Below, piece by piece: positions 52,517 through 63,150 of a stretch of DNA of 64,000 nucleotides (its first letter is position 1; every line of letters begins with the position of its first letter). Made by a program: the position numbers and the translations under genes. This DNA comes from Mastacembelus armatus (taxonomy: Eukaryota; Chordata; Actinopteri; Synbranchiformes; Mastacembelidae). The notes below the pieces were generated by a model that searched no databases, was not told the DNA's origin, and saw nothing but the letters and a program-made list of their open reading frames with translations. The stretch spans positions 8,028,605 to 8,092,604 of the forward strand of contig NC_046651.1 in the NCBI RefSeq assembly GCF_900324485.2, read 5' to 3'.

Positions 52517-54042
52517 ATGATCTCAAAGAGGGAGAAAGAGCTAATTGCAGAAATGTGGGAAAGTCTGACTCCTGTGGCTGAATATATTGGGTCAGAGGCG
52601 CTTCTTAGGTAGGTTCATTAATTTACAAAATCTAAACTTTGTGTGTCTTGAAATGAAGTGCAGGTAGAAATATACTAATCAGTAATAAAGGAATTAAATA
52701 CAGCACATGGAGAAAATGCAAAGGAATGAAAATGATGTTGGTGCTTTACTTTCCTAAATCTTCAAACCTCACTGGTTTCAAGGTGTTGCCAGTGCTCCGT
52801 GCATGCCAGTTGTGATGATGATGATGATGATGATGATGGAAGCAACAGGAAGCAGCAAGTGACCAATGTCAATCTCCATGTGTTATTTAACAGTGATCAT
52901 GAGGTTCTTGGTTTATTAGTCACTAAAGTGCTGCTGTCAGAAATCTAGATTCATTCATTTCACTCTGTCTTTCTTCTACAGGATGTTCGCCTCGTACCCA
53001 GGTACCAAGACATATTTTTCCCATCTAGACATAAGTCCCAACTCTGCTCACCTGCTCTCTCATGGGAAGAAGATTGTTCTGGCCATAGCAGAAGGAGCAA
53101 AAGACATCAGCCAGCTGACCGTCACCCTGGCTCCTCTGCAAACCCTACATGCCTATCAGCTCCGGATAGACCCGACCAACTTCAAGGTGCATGTCCTGAG
53201 ACAAATAAAATAAAATAAAATAAAATAAATCAATAAAATTAGATTTTATAATGAAGTCTAATGTGGCATGCTTCAAATATATAGCCAGGCATATTTTTTT
53301 ACTATGTGCTGCATGTGTTAATTCTATAAGTACAATAGTGGCCAACAAATACATTAATATCTGAAATACATAATTTTAATATTCTTCTCACATAGGAGAA
53401 TACACAGTATTCAGTGAAAATCAGAGATTATATATAATCCTTTGGAAACATCATTCCTTATACTGCTGCAATGCTGTTGTCAGAGGATTTTGAGCAGGGT
53501 CTCTGGTGTGGAATGAACATTTACATTTACATTACAGTGAAATTGCTACAGAAAATGTTATTTTTATTCTTGTTTTGGCCATTTTGAAATGATTTTGGTC
53601 ATATATTAAAGATGAACAGACCTGAGAGCATTATTTGTTCCCCATGGTATAATAATATCAGTCCTCTCTGTTTCAAGTTAAACCACTAAACAATTAACCG
53701 ACCAACCTTTTTAGATGACGCACAGTACAAGCTAGTTTACCTTTAAGCAGACACAATCTCCATGTCTCTATTTATTCTAATATACTTAACTGAAATAGGT
53801 TGGGAAAGCAATTTTTCATACTTCTGAAACTGAGACATAATTTGCATCACGCAGACTTTTTGTTTACCCTTCATCAGTTCTCTGTCAGTAACAAAATACT
53901 GAATCCTCCGCAGCTTTTCTCACACTGTATGCTCGTCACCCTGGCCTGTTACCTGGGGGAAGACTTCACACCGGTTGCACACGCTGCAATGGACAAGTAT
54001 CTGTCAGCTTTCGCAGCTGTGCTCGCTGAGAAATACAGATGA
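52517..54042 (+). CDS. alpha-type globin, alpha-D-like
   Basis: Three exons, 52517-52608, 52982-53186 and 53914-54042, give 426 nt and 141 aa. Introns are phase 2 and phase 0 at the conserved globin positions. Distal His58 (LLSHGKK) and proximal His87 ([13 protein letters not shown]) are present, as is the C-terminal KYR. The 141-aa length and HAYQLRIDP resemble the alpha-D family (HAYNLRVDP) rather than adult alpha-A. Exon 1 is one codon shorter than in the second alpha gene of this window. AATAAA lies at 54142-54147. The product is a haem-binding subunit of tetrameric red-cell haemoglobin. Stage of expression cannot be told from sequence. The alpha-D label is moderately sure; globin identity is certain. 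Confidence 0.95.
52813..52839. repeat. TGA trinucleotide repeat in alpha-D-like globin intron 1
   Basis: Nine TGA/ATG units occur in the intron between exons 1 and 2. Confidence 0.9.
53204..53231. repeat. AAAAT repeat in alpha-D-like globin intron 2
   Basis: Five AAAAT-type units follow closely after the exon 2 donor. Confidence 0.85.
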
Positions 54043-54147
54043 GACTGGGCCACATGTTTCTAGGAAGTGCAGCTATGACACTATATTACAGTATATTGAC
54101 ATATTTGTATGTATATGTAGTTGTTATATATATTTTGTAATAATAAA

Positions 54148-56359
54148 TATGTCACATTAATATGCGGCCTTTTGTTGTATTCTCTTACAGTTTAACACCT
54201 TTAAGAACTTAATTATGCAAATGAGTCGGTCATATTATATAACATATGACATAGAGTCTGTCTGAACAAACCCTGTCTATGGCTGTGACTCAGGTGCTAC
54301 ACATGTTTCTGTGTTTTTCTATATGAAATAGATCCAATAAAAAATATAGTCTCACAGGACTCACAATATGATGTTGAGTATTAAATAAAGACGTGTTTAT
54401 GTAATGAAGTATCTTTGGCAAAGAAATACACTTGTACTAAATTTGGAGCTGTCTGTGGTCCCCAAAGGATAGTGAGTTAACTAACTTACGCCAGCATGAA
54501 TGGCAGCTTAGACTATCAGAAAATAGTAGATAGTCATCTGTAAAATCACAAATCACACACCATGTTAGTGCCATTAAGGAGGTTTTAATCAGGACACCTG
54601 TAAGTAGCACGTAAGTCTGGTGTTTTCTACTCTTTGAACTGGCCACAGATCAGCCTGACCCTTCCAAGATGGAAATGGGTGAGATGCTCCATTAATATAC
54701 ACATAGCAAAGCAACGTGGTGTATAAAGGTCTATCCACAACTAAAATAATCATAACACACTGAATTTACAACCCATTCTCCAGCACTTTGGCTTGTTACA
54801 AATAACAGAACTGAATTTATTGTAGGCCTATATGATATTTGGTTGCTTCATCCTTTGCAGATAGTACTATCCATTCATACATCCATCCATTATCTATACC
54901 CACTTATTCCTATCCAGGGTCACATGGATCTGCTGGAGCCTATCCCAGCTCTCTTTGGGTGGAAGGCAGGGGTCCACCCTGGACAGGTCACCAGTCCATC
55001 ACAGGGCCATATAGAGACAAACAACCTCACACACTCACACTCACTCCTATGGACAATTTAGAGTCACCAATCAACCTGACATACATGTTTTTGGACTGTG
55101 GGAGGAAACAGGAGTACCTGGAGAAAACTATTTATCCTTAAAAATATTGAAGATTAAGTTATACTGGGTAATTATTGAGAAAAAGTATAATCTGTTGTCC
55201 TGATTGCAGTGGAAAATGACTGGTTTGATAGAATTTTATATAGCCTATCATTTTGAAATTAAACAATGAATAAAAAGTACACAATTACAGCCACTACACA
55301 TTACATACACATACATTGTTAGCAGGCTATACAATTATTTTTTATTATATTTGTGGTTAAATATTCATACTGTATTTTGCTCATTTACATTTTATTCGAC
55401 TTTATTTAAATAAATAGACTGTACAGTGTATTAGGACGATTGTGCAGTTTCAACAGTTCATATATTCATATTAGTCTTACAGTTGTGTAGAAACAATTGA
55501 AAAGCACAAAGAAATAAATTAGAGCTGCATATATAGAAACATGTTTCCAGCTGCAGTAAATGTAAATGTAAATGTGATCACTCCTTCCTCTAAACATATT
55601 GTCAGTCCAGTCCTGACACAGTCTTCTATTGACAGCTGAGCAGTCACATGACTCAGGGTTCGTCTCTTCTGCTACTGTCCAGACAGAGGTCTCCTGAAGC
55701 TTACTTTCATAACAGAGACATATAGAGCCACCTGCTGGTTATAACGGGTAGTTGCACCTGCTTGAAAACTTTCATGCTGTCTGGGAAGCAGAATAAACTT
55801 GGGCAGTGTTTGTCTGGCTAAATTTACAACATAACCATGTTTTAAAATAAAACTCATTGACATTTTTCTCTCCTACAATCTTCTCTTGCTTCGTTTTTCT
55901 CCCGGGTGTCAGGTTGCTTTGGGTCTGAGCTCCTATCTGCCTTGAGCTGTAGCCTCAGTCCAACTGAGTTTAGTCCTATATTATTTACTTTAAAAAGATT
56001 AGCCAATATAGAGAACACTGGAGGGATTTACTACTGTAATATGACAGGGCTCCGGTGTGTCAAAAGCTATATCGAAATTACAAACCAATATGCTTTAATA
56101 ATTGAATGTCTGTAAGATATTCAGTACTACAAAGTCCTTTTTTTCGTTCACTGACTGGGTGCTATGTATCTGTCTGAGTGACTAGATATCTGTTCCCATC
56201 AGAATATAATTATGATCTACTTATCTATAATTCTGCCTTTGCCTCAGTATCTACCAACACCCGGTCTAATGTGGTAACCGTGCGTAATTACGCACTCACA
56301 AAAGCAACGCACGCATACAAAGACACACCCAGAGAAAAAAAGCTTTGCTTAATTGGGTC
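54148..56359. other. spacer between alpha-D-like and beta globin genes
   Basis: It contains an interspersed repeat (54880-55129) and an AP-1-like TGACTCA near 55650. No globin relic or other gene was recognised. Confidence 0.5.
54880..55129 (+). repeat. teleost interspersed repeat (CCATCCATTATCTA type), second copy
   Basis: It is better preserved than the copy at 11764-12001. It has CATCCATCCATTATCTA, GGAGCCTATCCCAGCT, CACCAGTCCATCACAGGG, AATTTAGAGTCACCAATCAA and GGACTGTGGGAGGAAAC, in that order. It lies between the alpha-D-like and beta-globin genes. Confidence 0.7.
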
Positions 56360-56439
56360 TTTATTTCTTTGTTTAGGAGACACAAATGTGAACGGACGTT
56401 ACGTCTCCATCACATGTCCCGGTGTGGACACTGCTGCGT

Positions 56440-57186
56440 TTAGTGGTACTGCTTTCCCAGAGCGGACACCACTACGGCCAGGAACTTCTGCAAAGCGGCC
56501 TGTGTCTCGGGGGTGAAGCCGTTTCCCATTTTGGCGGCGATGACGACGGTCAGGCAGTCAGCCAGCAGCTATTCAAAAAGGAAATAATCATTAGATGCCT
56601 TATATATATTTATATTTTTTAGTTCACAGTAGTAAGCTGAGTACATTTGGTATCAGTGGCAGCCCTTTCTGTAATTGTTGTACAGTATATCCCCCCTACA
56701 AAGTGATTTTTCAATAAATGACAAAGTGCGAGTTGATGAAACTTTACCCTGAAGTTGTCGGGGTCGACGTGCAGCTTCTCGGAGTGCAGGACACTCAGCT
56801 CAGCATAGGTGGCCTTGATGTTGTCCATGTTCTTCACAGCTCGGTCCATGCCGTGCAGCACCCTGATTCCATGGGCTGCGACGTTGGGGTTGGTCTTGAT
56901 GGCATCAGCGTTGTAGAGGTTTCCGAAGGAGCTGAAATACCTCTGAGTCCAGGGGTAAACGATCAGACACCTGAGAGGGGAGAGACGGATGAGTTGGAAA
57001 CGAGTCAGCAGGCACCAGAAGAGGATGGAAGCTCTGTGCATTTTTCAGGGGTTATGCATAATTCATTGTATTTAAGGAGGGATTGATTCCGTACCTGATC
57101 AGAGCCTTGGGGCCGACGTCTTCATAGTCCAGGTTGGAAAAGATGCCGGTGATGATGCTGCGCTCCTGCTCAGTCCACACAACCAT
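56440..57186 (-). CDS. hbb: beta globin
   Basis: Three exons, 57186-57095, 56970-56748 and 56568-56440, give 444 nt and 147 aa, with beta-type introns in phase 2 and phase 0. The product has [16 protein letters not shown], distal His64 (AAHG), Lys83, proximal His93, and a C-terminal QYH. The residue after the proximal His is Ser94 (F9, position 93 in mature numbering), the serine classically associated with Root-effect fish haemoglobins. The last residue is His, also needed for pH sensitivity. AATAAA on the minus strand lies at 56360-56365. The start has a good context (AACCATGG). The gene is divergent from the alpha gene about 2.1 kb away. Confidence 0.97.
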
Positions 57187-57257
57187 GGTTGCTCTTGATT
57201 CGTTTCGTGTTCAGGCTTAAACGAAAGGATGAATAGAGCTTCATCTCGACCCTCGTC

Positions 57258-57336
57258 TATTTAAATGTGTCATAGGCCCCCCGCCCTGAAGGAGAAAGTA
57301 GCTGTGATAGGCTGGAGATGAAGCGTTTCAGATAAA
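57258..57336 (-). promoter_or_regulatory. beta-globin promoter elements
   Basis: On the minus strand there is a TATA-like TTTAAATA at 57258-57265, about 72 bp from the start codon. It is preceded by a GC-rich box at 57275-57286. GATA words lie at 57306-57309 and 57331-57335 (AGATAA). The layout fits an erythroid promoter. The protein binding itself is inference. Confidence 0.5.
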
Positions 57337-59178
57337 GCGCAGACTTCTCCAGAACTTTCTGGATGTTCTGAATTTGGTTTAGGATAATAGCTGCCTATTA
57401 CAGATTTCTAGACTGAGGTCAGCTGTTAGCCAGAATAAGTAGATATAGAGTAAATGTGTTCCCGGGTAAAACCGTAGAGACACAAGGTGAACTTCACTTA
57501 ACCACAGTGTCAGAAAACTTGGAAAAGAGCTTGGGCTTGTAAATGGTTGTTCAAAGCTTTTGCAACGCGTTTAATATTTTCATTAGCTTTGAAATAAAAT
57601 AAATAACTAAATCTTTCAGTGTTCATTCTAACCATGTAACCAAATCTAAGCTGCAGGACAGGCCCTGGTTTTACTTCTCAGAACATTCATTGAATCTGAA
57701 ACTATTTAACTTCGTGTCTTAACGTTATAAGGTTTATTAGGTAATAAGGTTATTGAGATGGTACATTTTCAGTAGCACAATTCTTAGACACTTAACTTCG
57801 TTGTGATTTATTGTTATAATATATTAGTCTTAATATTTCAGTAAAAACAGCCCGAGGAGAGACACCTAGATTTAAGCAGTAGTATAAAAATCCATAAATG
57901 CTGTATTTTACTTCTGAAAGAATTTCCAAAATTACAAAAATTAAAATAAAATAAAATAAACTTTAAAAATCCTGATTTCCTGCATTATTTCTATAATATT
58001 TATAGCCTATCAATAACACAGGCTCATTATTAACTTCGAGTTGTTGTTTTTTTTTTTTAAATGATGAAAAATAATGTTAATGCTTACTTGACTTAATTTT
58101 AAAAGTCATGAAGTTCACTCAAATATTTGTGCGTTTGCCAACCAGTCTGAGTGTTTCATGGCATGAGTTTTATCTTAAAAAACCACACCGGTGTTATCTG
58201 CAGCAGCTCTCCCTCCACCCAGCGCCCTGCGCCCAAATTCAAACCTGTTTTGATTAAGAAAACGCTTGAGCGTCACGATAAAGGCCTACAGGCGTTATTC
58301 CCTCCCCTTGATAGGAAATTAATTTATGGCCAGAGCCAAAAAAATCTTCGAATTAAATAATGAAATCACTGATAAATCTTAAGCGGCTTCTGCAGCTGAA
58401 ACATGATAAGATGTCTGAATATACATTTGATATTGATTTATTTAGTATTTTGACGATTTTTCTAATTTGGCTATTTCATTTTTAACACGTTTTTTTTAAT
58501 ATGACAATAAAATAAGTTCAAACTGTGCTTGATCAGGACTTAAACAAAGACTTCAAACTTATTTTCTCACAGGCATCTGATGGAATGACCCGGGCCATAG
58601 TTAAACAAAGCTTGGCAAAAGTAACTCCTCACACACAAATACTGAGTTTTGCTTTGGTCTATCGTTATTTTACACAGGCTTTTATGGCCATATGTGCTAA
58701 TAAAATGATAAATAAAGTCTTCCGAATCAAAATACCGCTTTATTTTGAAAAGTTTGCCTTTTTGGTTGAGCTTAATTTCATGGCACAACAAAGTTCACAC
58801 CTCTTCCAAATATCCACTGGTTTGACTGAAATGGGAAATGAAATCTTGCATATCCCCCGCAGTGAAAGTGAAAGGCTGCTCGTCTGATCTGTTGATTTGA
58901 GGTTTATTGACATTAACTTAGACTTAGACTAAACTGTACTGATCCACAAGGGAAGCTGCTTAGTCAAACCTCTGTGTCTGCCCCTGACATCACTGTACCC
59001 GTTTGACCCCCGAGACTGGAGTCTTAAACTTCAGGAGAAACTCTAAGTTCCCTAATAACAAACCATCCGCCCACAAAACCGGGACTCGTTACACGCAAAT
59101 TGTCATATTTATTTTTTTATCAACTGACGCCCACGATGTGATACCACATCTCTGGTTGGCACCATGCCACTGAAGGTT
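57337..59178. other. spacer between the divergent beta and alpha globin genes
   Basis: It is A/T-rich with no recognised gene. An open frame of 120 codons at 58525-58887 has no recognisable domain and is judged to be chance. Confidence 0.5.
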
Positions 59179-59275
59179 CTATCAGACGGGGGAAGAAGGG
59201 TCCAACCTGCGTCAGAGGACGCGGTTTGGCATCCATTGCCGTGGGTGTGACCTTTGAGCAAACTGAATTTAAGTA
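59179..59275 (+). promoter_or_regulatory. alpha-globin promoter elements
   Basis: Ahead of the start codon are a GATA word on the minus strand (TATC at 59180-59183), a CAAT-like CCATTG near 59233, a CACACCC box on the minus strand (GGGTGTG, 59243-59249) and a TATA-like TTTAAGTA at 59268-59275. Order and spacing suit a globin promoter. Function is inferred. Confidence 0.5.
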
Positions 59276-59329
59276 GAAGTCCAAACTAACCTGAGATCAC
59301 CAGCTGAAGAGAGAGAGAACCAAACCAAC

Positions 59330-60462
59330 ATGAGTCTGTCGGAGAAAGACAAGGCTGCCGTCAAGGCGCTGTGGGCCAAAGTCTCCAAGTCCATTGATGC
59401 TATAGGGGCTGAAGCTCTTGGCAGGTAAGTGTCACGTTTATCCGTATTTCAAACTACAATCAGAGGTAGATTTATGACATGATTTTACTTCAGGGCGCAC
59501 GTCACAGCCATCCCTGATGCTGTGCCACTGTTAGCGCACCAAAATGTATGACTGTTATTGTCTTGTTTAGGCGCACTATTAAGGCAATCAGGTCACCTAT
59601 TGAACATTTTGTCTACTTCTACAGTTTAAATCGACTAGAAACCACCTGAATTCATTGTAACTTACAAATAAAGAGATAAGCACTAGAGTAGTGAAAATCA
59701 AAGTGCACTAAATGAGAATACTGTGGAGGGTAAGGTCAGAAACAGTGTATGTAGACTATTACTTTAACATAAAGGCAAACAGTGGCTGCTCCAGGTGAGG
59801 CTCGAACTCACAACCTCGGCATCACTCTGCAGGTTACTGTCTTATAAGTACCGCGCGCTGACCGATTGCGCCACTGGAACAGTGATTTTCACAAGTCTCA
59901 TTAAATATGAAGGATGTAAAGTCATTATCTGTAGTAGTGAGAGAGTTTGATTGACTCAGCTCAACTTCCTCTCCACGTCCACAGGATGCTCACCATCTAT
60001 CCGCAAACCAAGACCTACTTCTCCCACTGGCCTGACCTGAATCCCGGCTCTGCCGCCGTGAAGGCCCATGGTAAGAAGGTACTAGGCGGAATCGGTCTGG
60101 CTGTGTCCAAGATTGACGACCTCACTAACGGCCTGCTGGAGCTCAGCGAGAAACACGCTTTCCAGATGAGAGTGGACCCGGCCAACTTCAAGGTGAGACA
60201 GGAGTCACTGACATCCCTACACACAGATTTCTTTCTTGCTTTCAGTGATGACAAATGTCAGGAGCTGCTGTCAGTGCACGTATTTGCTGTGTCAGCTTTA
60301 GAGCTGGGATAAAATCCTGTCCTCTGTCCCCAGATCCTGGGTCAGTGCGTGGTCGTCGTGATCGCCTCCATGTTCCCCTCGGACTTTACCCCTGAGGCCC
60401 ACGTCGCTTTCGATAAATTCCTCACCAACGTGGCCCTGGCTCTCTCGGAGAGATACCGCTAA
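59330..60462 (+). CDS. hba: alpha globin (alpha-A type)
   Basis: Three exons, 59330-59424, 59985-60192 and 60334-60462, give 432 nt and 143 aa, the usual length for fish alpha chains. The product starts [15 protein letters not shown] and has the fish-type [11 protein letters not shown]. It carries distal His60 (KAHGKK), proximal His89 ([13 protein letters not shown]) and the C-terminal RYR. Introns lie at the conserved positions. Intron 1 (560 bp) contains an antisense tRNA-Ile gene. AATAAA lies at 60501-60506. The gene is head to head with hbb, a common arrangement in teleosts that may permit shared control. Whether it is embryonic or adult cannot be decided here. Confidence 0.97.
59787..59880 (-). 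tRNA. tRNA-Ile (UAU), with intron; copy 6, inside alpha-globin intron 1, antisense
   Basis: This is a complete 94-nt gene: GTTCCAG/CTGGAGC acceptor stem (one wobble), TAT anticodon, the same 20-nt intron, B box GTTCGAGCC, and pair 28-42 G-C. It lies wholly inside intron 1 of the alpha-globin gene on the opposite strand, ending 104 nt before exon 2. No run of four T is seen close to its 3' end on the minus strand, so efficient pol III termination is doubtful. That may mean read-through or poor expression. Confidence 0.9.
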
Positions 60463-60907
60463 GATGCCCGCAGCAGGGGGTTGTCTGTCACCTAAGAAAG
60501 AATAAACTGCATACCGCCCCAAAGTGATACCACTGTGTCTTTATGTCTTCTAACCACAACTTCTCATTATTTATTTATTCATATATATTTCATACTTTAA
60601 AAAAAGCACAGTACAGGTGGGCATAGGCGGAGTTTAAGATTTGGTCTTAAGCAACACAGCGCATCAAAATCAGCGTGGTGCCGGTGCGGAGCTGCCACGT
60701 GCTATGTTACATGACAATGAATTTATTAGAAAACACAGATTTTACATGTATTTCCATTTTATTTTATTGCATTTGTTAAAATTGCACATGTACAAGAAAG
60801 ATTTTTATTGGACCCATTCTAGACTCATTGTGTTGAAGCAGTTCAGCTGCCTGTGAGAAGAGAAAACAGCAGCATCCAGTTTGACAGACGAACCAGGACA
60901 GATGCTC

Positions 60908-63150
60908 TTATGATTTCATAACAACTCGCAGCTTATTATCACCAAGAATAAGCCTGAAACAGAAAATAGACAGGTACAGGTAGATCAGGCTTTGAGTCTG
61001 TTGTAGAAAAAAAAAAAAGATTAAATTATTTATTCATTAATTTATTCAATCGCGCCATCCAGTCATATCCTGTTTGTCTTACTTGAGCAAAGCAGCGGCC
61101 ACCAGGCCTCCTCCTATGGGACCGACCCAGTAGACCCAGTGGTAGGTCCAGTAGTTGGTCATCAAAGCTGGACCGAAAGCTCTGGCGGGGTTCAGACACG
61201 TTCCTGACACATCACCCCTGCACCATCACCAACAATAAAATAAATAAATAAATGAATAAATAAATTTCGGCTTGTTCAAAATGTCTTCATTCAACTGTAG
61301 CAGCTGAAACCACAAGGTTAAATTGTCATGAAAAAAAAAGTAAAAAGTTGAACTAGAATCTAATTTCTTTAATCTAGCTTATTAAAAAACATTTCCAATG
61401 TTAGGCCTAAATCTTAACAAAAGATGAATTAACACTTGAAATCTATTGTATAAAGTCATAATTTATAAAATAATGGTTTTCTCTTTTTTTCATATAAATA
61501 AAATGTAAAATAATTTCTCTTTATCTCTGATAAGAGGAACCATAGCCATGACTTACTTCAGTTTTACTTTGAAACAGGCCTAACTCACAGTTATCAGTTC
61601 GGTGATAATGTGGCTCTGACATTATCCTGATGCAGTCACTTGCTATGGTTTTTTAAGGGAAGGTGGTGACTTTTAAATCTAATTTGATGTAAATGATTAA
61701 CACAAGGTGCAGACTCAATCAAACACGCACTGCATTGTGGTCTCACCCTGCCAGGATGTTGATGATGATGGTGCAGCCCACCAGGAAAGGAGCCAGGGGG
61801 GTCTTCGTCCTGCCATTGACCGCCACCAGCAGCACCACCATGGTCACCAGGCAGGTCATGGCCACCTCCCCGAAGATGGCTCTGGACAGCTGGCTCTCTG
61901 ACTTGAGGATATCAAAAGCTGCTCCTGTGGCGTTTTTGTAGCGTTCTGGAGGGGTCATCATCTACAAGAAGAAAATGAAGAATTTATGGTCATTTAAATG
62001 TCGTAGTAGTTTAAATGTCCAAATGAAATGTTGCATTTATGTCACTTAGTTATGCCAACCAGCTCTAAAAAAGTGGGTTGAATAAATGAGAAACAATCTT
62101 TAAATTAAATGCAACAACATGTTATTAACTAAGTGGAATTAAAGGCTACATCATGTTAGATTTGATTTACTGAACATAACATGAATGATGTATTTGTAAA
62201 ATGAACAACAAATAAATTTATACACGACTTTTCTCCACTCATATGCACTTACTATTATTTTCCCATTCACATGCACAATCACTCACACACTCATGTAACA
62301 ATGGATCAACCACAAGGAACAGGAACAGGTCCAGAGTTTTAGCCAAGGACACTTGACTAAAGAAGCCAGGGATCAAACCATTAACCTTTCCATTACTGGA
62401 CAACCTGGTCAACCTCCTGAGTAACAGCCACTCTTTACTAAAGTCAGCTAAAGTGAGTTGACTTGTATTTACCTCTATTTAAACACATTATGTGTGGTAA
62501 AAACAATTATTTCATACTTTCAAACAAATTACAAACTGATGTAATGCCAACAATATCCATGTTTTGTTTCCTAGAATGTGCACTATTTGGTTGATTTTCA
62601 GATTACCTTGGCCATTCCAGCTCCTAACACTCCTCCAATTAGCTGGCTGACAAGATATGGCCCCACCATCATCAGCTCCATCCCTCCACAGAGGTAGATT
62701 GCAATAGTGAAGGGAGGGTTGAAGTGGGATCCACTGGAAAAAGGAACAAAAGCAGCAAAAAGATTTAAAATGAAAGCTAAACTTTCAAAAAATTACATTA
62801 CGCAAGAGGTACAAAGTAATTCTGCCAAAGTGTGAAAGCGATAATATTATTATAATATTTTATTCTTTAGATTAAACAAAGTTAACATACCTGATGTTAT
62901 CCATAACCGCCACCATCACTGCCGCAGCCAGCCCATGCACAAGGGCAGGTTGCAGCCGTCCAGCTGTTGGCACGTTCTCAATGACGGACACACAGCCGAT
63001 GAAAACGAAGAACATGGTTCCCACCACCTCAGCCAGGCAGGGCTGAAACATTGTCTCATATTTGTTGCGGGGTTTGGGTTCAGGCTGCTTCTTTCCCTTC
63101 TCCATCAGTGTTGAGTCTGTGTCTTCCATTTCCAGTTTTTCAAGTCCCAT
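60908..63150 (-). CDS. aqp8: aquaporin-8
   Basis: Five exons, 63150-62891, 62733-62607, 61961-61747, 61217-61083 and 60953-60908, give 783 nt and 260 aa, matching AQP8 (about 261 aa). Phases agree throughout. An in-frame TAG lies ten codons upstream of the ATG. The protein has the MIP fold with TM1 [19 protein letters not shown] and the second pore motif NPA (residues 210-212, [11 protein letters not shown]). The first pore motif reads NPP (residues 92-94, [10 protein letters not shown]) in place of NPA. AQP8 passes water and also ammonia and peroxide (known for the family). The 3' end faces hba, with minus-strand AATAAA words at 60758-60768. The exact teleost paralogue cannot be fixed without a tree. 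Confidence 0.95.
62230..62440 (-). repeat. tRNA-like interspersed repeat fragment in aqp8 intron 2
   Basis: It holds CAAGGACACTTGACTAAAG, GCCAGGGATCAAACC, TTACTGGACAACCTGGTC and CTCCTGAGTAACAGCC. This order is known from a widespread fish repeat whose consensus includes a B-box-like 'ggttcgatccc' on the minus strand. It is degenerate and has no coding capacity. Confidence 0.5.

Noticed and set aside
58525-58887. 120-codon open frame between the beta and alpha globin genes
   Set aside because: It matches no globin or other family I recognise and is of low complexity in places. It is probably chance.
54148-59329. Possible globin pseudogene between the intact genes
   Set aside because: I looked for YPxTxxYF, HGKK and DPxNF-like blocks outside the three genes and found none.
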